DNA of 9,686 bases from Demequinaceae bacterium UBA4004 (GTDB lineage: Bacteria > Actinomycetota > Actinomycetes > Actinomycetales > Demequinaceae), in assembly GCA_002384765.1 (NCBI GenBank), contig DGBM01000041.1, positions 10,509-20,194 on the forward strand, written 5' to 3'. This document shows, piece by piece, positions 7,255 to 9,686 of this stretch. The notes under the pieces were generated by a model, which worked only from the letters and a program-made list of their open reading frames with translations, had not been told where the DNA came from and did no database searches. Numbering within the stretch: position 1 is the stretch's first letter; each line of letters begins with the position of its first letter. A program made the position numbers and the translations under genes.

Positions 7255-8331
7255 TGTACCCGGCTAGGAGGTTGGTGGCAGTGCGCGTCGTTCGTTGACG
7301 TAGGAGGAGCCCCCGGGTGGGGTGTGGCTTGTCGAAGGCTGCACCGTCACCAGGAGACTCCGTCCCACCGTAATGCCCGCTTGCCCGTTCACGGCCGTCG
7401 GCTGATCGTGGAGCGTCATCAGGCCGGCTGAAAGAAGTCCCACATCGCGGCAGCGATGGGGTCACCCGAAAGTGTGTCTTCCGGACCTGGACCCACAGGT
7501 ACGCCACCGAAGGCGAAGCCGGTTTGGAGACTCGATCCTCACGCCCGCACACGATGCCGACGCGGACCAGCCACGAGGTCGAGCAGAAGGTACTGGCTGC
7601 CCGTGCTGAGGACCGCTGTGGTCAAGACCTCCTCGGTCCCCGGCTCGGTGTGCCGCCCCGGATCGTGGCCCGCATCCTGCGTTGTCACGGAGTCCCATAC
7701 CTGCGTGACTGCGACCCGATGACTGGGGACCTCATCCGGTGCTCGAACGCGACCACGGTGTGCTACGCGCGCGACCGACCCGGCGAGCTGGTCCACGTGG
7801 ACGTCAAGAAGCTCGGCAAGATCCCCGACGGCGGAGGGTGGCGTGCCCGCGGAGAGACCCCGGCCAACCATCAGTCCCGGATCGACCGGAAACCGATCGG
7901 ATACGACTACGTCCATTCCCTGGTCGATGACCACTGCCGACTCGCCTACAGCGAAATCCTGCCCGCCGAGCCGCGTTCCTGGAGCGTGCCGCAGCCTACT
8001 TCGCCGAGAAGGGCATCCCCGCATGGAGCCGGATCATGACCCACAACGCCTTCGCCTGCCGGTACTCCGTAGGCCTCAAGCGGGTCTGCGCCACATTCGG
8101 CGCGATACAGAAGTTCATCAAGCCGCACTGCCCTTGGCAGAACGGCAAGGTCGAACGCTTGAACCGAACCCTGGCCACCGAATGGGCCTACCGCCGGACC
8201 TTCACCAGCAACGCCAACCGCGCCGCCGCCCTTGCACCCTGGCTCGAGCACTACAACATGGCCGACGCCACAGCGCACTCGGAGGACACCCACCGATCAG
8301 CCGTCTGTTACCAACGTGGTGGCCGCGTACA
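7255..8331 (+). mobile_element. IS481-family insertion sequence, decayed, with target duplication retained
   Basis: A 1,077-bp element starts TGTAC at 7255 and ends GTACA at 8331. The outer 27 bases of the two ends match at 20 positions when one is reverse-complemented. The direct repeat TCTAGT lies on both sides, which fixes the borders to the base. The interior is a single IS481-type transposase gene on the plus strand, broken in many places (see 7360-8336). The ends are still recognisable, so mobilisation in trans by a related transposase is conceivable, though unproven. Confidence 0.88.
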
Positions 8332-8336
8332 TCTAG
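7360..8336 (+). pseudogene. IS481-family transposase pseudogene
   Basis: The protein can be followed almost end to end across all three frames. HRNARLPVHGRRLIVERHQAG is followed by TGA where the family usually has Trp, then KKSHIAAAMG. A one-base shift near 7457 leads to VTRKCV, HRYATEGEAGL and RSSRPH. The frame continues through RAEDRCGQD, CHGVPYLRDCDPMTG, PGELVHVDVKKLGKIPDGG (first catalytic Asp) and YDYVHSLVDDHCRLAYSEILP. A small deletion near 7970 shifts to FLERAAAYFAEKGIP, then IMTHNAF, where the expected catalytic Asp of MTDNAF is His, then HCPWQNGKVERLNRTL with the Glu retained. Further shifts follow near 8263 (GRRHSALGGHPPISRL) and 8310 (TNVVAAYI). AGGAG lies at 7352-7356, but the codon at the expected start (7360-7362) is CCG, perhaps after loss of GT from GTGTCC. 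The final TAG (8334-8336) falls in the target duplication. The gene cannot make an active enzyme. Confidence 0.9.
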
Positions 8337-8337
8337 T
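8332..8337. repeat. 6-bp target duplication of the IS481-family element, right copy (TCTAGT)
   Basis: Right copy of TCTAGT (left copy 7249-7254). It contains the TAG at 8334-8336 that terminates the ancestral transposase frame. Confidence 0.85.
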
Positions 8338-8443
8338 CGGCCGGGCGGATGGGCGAGACCAGCCTCGTTCATTCAAGTCGTTCGTGCGGATCCAGCCGTT
8401 GACGGAGTTGCGACTGTCGCTTCGGGGTTCCATCATCGCAGCT

Positions 8444-8459
8444 CGTTAACGTGTATGGT
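8444..8459. promoter_or_regulatory. Palindrome CGTTAACG next to a possible -10 (TATGGT), upstream of the cupin gene
   Basis: CGTTAACG at 8444-8451 is a perfect 8-bp palindrome, followed by TATGGT at 8454-8459, 35 bases before the cupin start. No good -35 is seen at the usual distance. A promoter or operator here is possible but weakly supported. Confidence 0.25.
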
Positions 8460-8482
8460 CTTGGCCGACCGCTCAGCCCAGC

Positions 8483-8488
8483 GAGGAG
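8483..8488 (+). promoter_or_regulatory. Ribosome-binding site of the cupin gene (GAGGAG)
   Basis: GAGGAG ends five bases before GTG at 8494. It decides the start, because the reading frame is open for hundreds of bases upstream, through the IS481 remnant. Confidence 0.75.
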
Positions 8489-8493
8489 CGCCT

Positions 8494-8889
8494 GTGAAGT
8501 ACGTCTTACGCGAGGAAGATGTGCCTAGTTACTCGCCGGCCAACCACACCGGTACCGTCAATCGCCGGGTGATCGGCCAAGAGACCGTCGGCGCCAAGTT
8601 CGTCGAGGTCGTCGCGGGCAGCCTTTGCCCTGGTGCACGAGCCGACGCACACGCACACCCCGGGATTGAACAGGTCATCCACGTACTCGGCGGGCAAGGG
8701 GAGGGAGTCATCGACGGCGAGCGCGTCACCTTCGGTCCGGGCGACTGGATTTTCCTTCCGGAGGGAAGCATGCACGAGTTCCGCGCCGCAGGCGAGGAAT
8801 CACTGCGGATTATCGTCATTTACGCGCCGCCCTACGGTGAACGTCCCTCGGCATCCGTGCTTGGCGATAACTCCATAGGGACTGGATAG
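8494..8889 (+). CDS. Small cupin-domain protein
   Basis: A 131-residue single-domain cupin (Cupin_2 type). Motif 1 is complete: G47, H53, H55, E59 and G66 have exactly the G(X)5HXH(X)3E(X)6G spacing, in ADAHAHPGIEQVIHVLGG. Motif 2 follows as GDWIFLPEGSMHEF (83-96), with P89, G91 and H94; its usual final Asn is absent. H53, H55, E59 and H94 would bind one divalent metal. Small cupins of this type are dioxygenases, isomerases, lyases or ligand-binding proteins, and motif structure alone does not choose among them. There is no signal peptide, so it is cytoplasmic. GTG at 8494 has a good ribosome-binding site; the longer frame upstream passes through IS481 pseudogene sequence and is not part of the gene. 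No operon partner is visible. A role alongside the nearby dehydrogenases is only a guess. Confidence 0.85.
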   Translation: MKYVLREEDVPSYSPANHTGTVNRRVIGQETVGAKFVEVVAGSLCPGARADAHAHPGIEQVIHVLGGQGEGVIDGERVTFGPGDWIFLPEGSMHEFRAAGEESLRIIVIYAPPYGERPSASVLGDNSIGTG

Positions 8890-9210
8890 CGGTTCGTCAT
8901 CGCGGCCGCGATTTCTTCGGCTCCCAGTCGGTCGACGGCCACCTCGCAGCGCCAGGAAGAAGCCTTCGTGGCGCCTATCAGTCCCAGGATGACGGGCGCG
9001 CGGGCGCGCGCTCCCCATTGGCCGGCTCATCCTGACGCACAAACACGCCAGTCATGGAGCGATCTAGGTCGACTGAGCAGCATGGGCTCCCCTCAGAGCC
9101 GACACAGGCATGCATCGGCTAAGACACGGCGAGACAGTTCGAGGGTTGCCCCCGACGAAGCAACAGTCGACATCTAGAGGGCACGCAGGTAAGGGTGGTG
9201 TCGTCAGGTC
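8890..9210. other. Intergenic stretch with no supportable gene
   Basis: Between the cupin stop and the HTH gene I see only short overlapping frames without recognisable domains. It contains a GC-only palindrome (7-base arms GCGCGCG/CGCGCGC at 8996-9011) without a following T-run, so it is not a typical terminator. The promoter of the HTH gene probably lies in its right part but could not be placed. Confidence 0.5.
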
Positions 9211-9521
9211 GTGGCGCCCACTGACCCCGCCCCCGAACTCGTCATTGAGGACCGGTTCGCGATCGTCCCCGAGTGGCTGCTTGATGCAGAGATCCGTGAT
9301 GTCGCAGTACGCCTTTATGCCGTGCTGCGCTATGGCAACTCGACCGGCGCCCGCATGCCTTCGCGGTCAACGCTCGCCCGGCGCCTGCGGAAACGGTCCA
9401 CTGACTCCGTAGACCGTGCGATGAAGGAACTTGTCGCCATTGGCGCGGTTCGGGTCGAGCACCGCTACGACGGTGCTCAGCGGCTCACGAACGCCTACCA
9501 CGTGCGCACATCTCGCCCCAC
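9211..9521 (+). pseudogene. Winged-helix/HTH protein, 3' end cut off by IS3-C
   Basis: From GTG at 9211 about 103 native codons can be read. Residues about 14-43 (DRFAIVPEWLLDAEIRDVAVRLYAVLRYG) and the following block (ARMPSRSTLARRLRKRSTDSVDRAMKELVAIGAVRVEHRY) look like a helix-turn-helix plus wing. I recall this pattern from small actinobacterial DNA-binding proteins, often plasmid- or integrative-element-borne. The short tail RLTNAYHVRTSRP ends where the IS3-C terminal repeat begins at 9522. The open frame runs on to a stop at 9585, but those last 20 or so residues come from the IS end. SD-like AAGGG at 9191-9195 is somewhat far from the GTG. It could be a transcriptional or replication regulator; no target can be named. 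Whether the shortened protein still folds is unclear, because the HTH core is complete. Confidence 0.7.
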
Positions 9522-9686
9522 TGGAGCGCCCCAGGTTCTCCGCCGCTCCTATACGGGTTGCGGCTCTCGGTTGAGGGCCGCGTAGTGGGCTTGCTCGAAC
9601 TCCACTGGGGACATCATCCCAAGTGTGCTGTGCAAGCGTCGGTTGTTGTACCAGTCGACCCAGCCGGCGGTGGCGTACTCGACGTC
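9522..9686 (-). mobile_element. IS3-C: IS3-family element, one end only (continues past the window)
   Basis: The end begins TGGAGCGCCCCAGGTTC at 9522. This matches the terminus of IS3-B at 14 of 17 positions, which places it in the same IS3 subgroup. It is followed by the minus-strand end of an OrfB. If intact, the expected 3-bp target duplication would be CAC (9519-9521), to be sought beyond the far end. Confidence 0.8.
9549..9686 (-). CDS. IS3-family transposase OrfB, C-terminal 45 residues (partial)
   Basis: Read on the minus strand from the window edge, the frame gives DVEYATAGWVDWYNNRRL, then HSTLGMMSPVEFEQAHY, and ends with TAG at 9549-9551. WVDWYNNRRLHS is the conserved C-terminal signature of IS3-family OrfB and is shared with IS3-B, including a 23-base identical stretch (2594-2616 and 9640-9662). 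The rest of the tail differs clearly, so this is a related but distinct element. The catalytic residues are outside the window. Confidence 0.9.
   Translation of the reverse strand, partial: DVEYATAGWVDWYNNRRLHSTLGMMSPVEFEQAHYAALNREPQPV

Noticed and set aside
7843..8889. A 348-codon plus frame that would make the cupin a fusion protein
   Set aside because: Its first two thirds are out-of-frame or frameshifted IS481 transposase sequence. The cupin has its own ribosome-binding site and GTG at 8494.
8996..9011. GC-only palindrome as a terminator for the cupin gene
   Set aside because: Simple alternating G/C sequence, more than 100 bp after the stop and with no T-run.
2467..9686. A formal composite transposon bounded by IS3-B and IS3-C
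   Set aside because: The two elements differ in sequence, IS3-B has its own GAC duplication from a solo insertion, and the far end of IS3-C is not visible.
1..9686. CRISPR array, tRNA, rRNA, toxin-antitoxin or defence system
   Set aside because: No regularly spaced repeats, no tRNA or rRNA signature seen, and no ORF with recognisable defence or toxin motifs.

Overview
The window is high-GC DNA with long ORFs, GTG starts and transposase and HTH families that I recognise from actinobacterial genomes and plasmids. An actinobacterium is the natural reading, but no marker here fixes the genus. It is an accessory region built largely of insertion sequences (IS): two apparently intact elements, one decayed element, and two elements that run off the window edges.

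Layout. (1) Positions 1-3995 are a three-layer nest of insertions. The host is a decayed IS3-family transposase gene (here IS3-A), present as 1-822 and 3835-3976. It was split by a complete IS3-family element (IS3-B, 2467-3834; target duplication GAC). The left tip of IS3-B was then hit by a complete IS1380-family element (827-2465; target duplication CTGAA). Removing both younger elements rejoins the old transposase reading frame in its conserved C-terminal region. (2) Positions 4067-6434 hold the only metabolic operon, on the minus strand: an aldehyde dehydrogenase followed with no spacer by a beta-hydroxyacid dehydrogenase. Sampled stretches of it are visibly lower in GC than the IS DNA. 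(3) Positions 6435-7248 contain no gene I can support. (4) Positions 7255-8331 are a decayed IS481-family element that still carries a perfect 6-bp target duplication of the NCTAGN type. (5) Positions 8494-8889 encode a small single-domain cupin on the plus strand. (6) Positions 8890-9210 look empty. (7) Position 9211 starts a winged-helix/HTH protein, cut after about 103 codons by another IS3-family element (IS3-C) that begins at 9522 and leaves the window.

How the genes may work together. The two dehydrogenases are almost certainly co-transcribed and would oxidise an aldehyde and a beta-hydroxyacid (or reduce a semialdehyde) in one catabolic route; the substrate cannot be read from the sequence. 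The cupin could belong to the same accessory catabolic set, but it is on the other strand and separated by the IS481 remnant, so that link is only an inference. I found no CRISPR array, tRNA, rRNA or convincing new defence or anti-phage system. The most informative content is the recoverable insertion history and an IS481-type element whose transposase stop codon appears to come from its target site.
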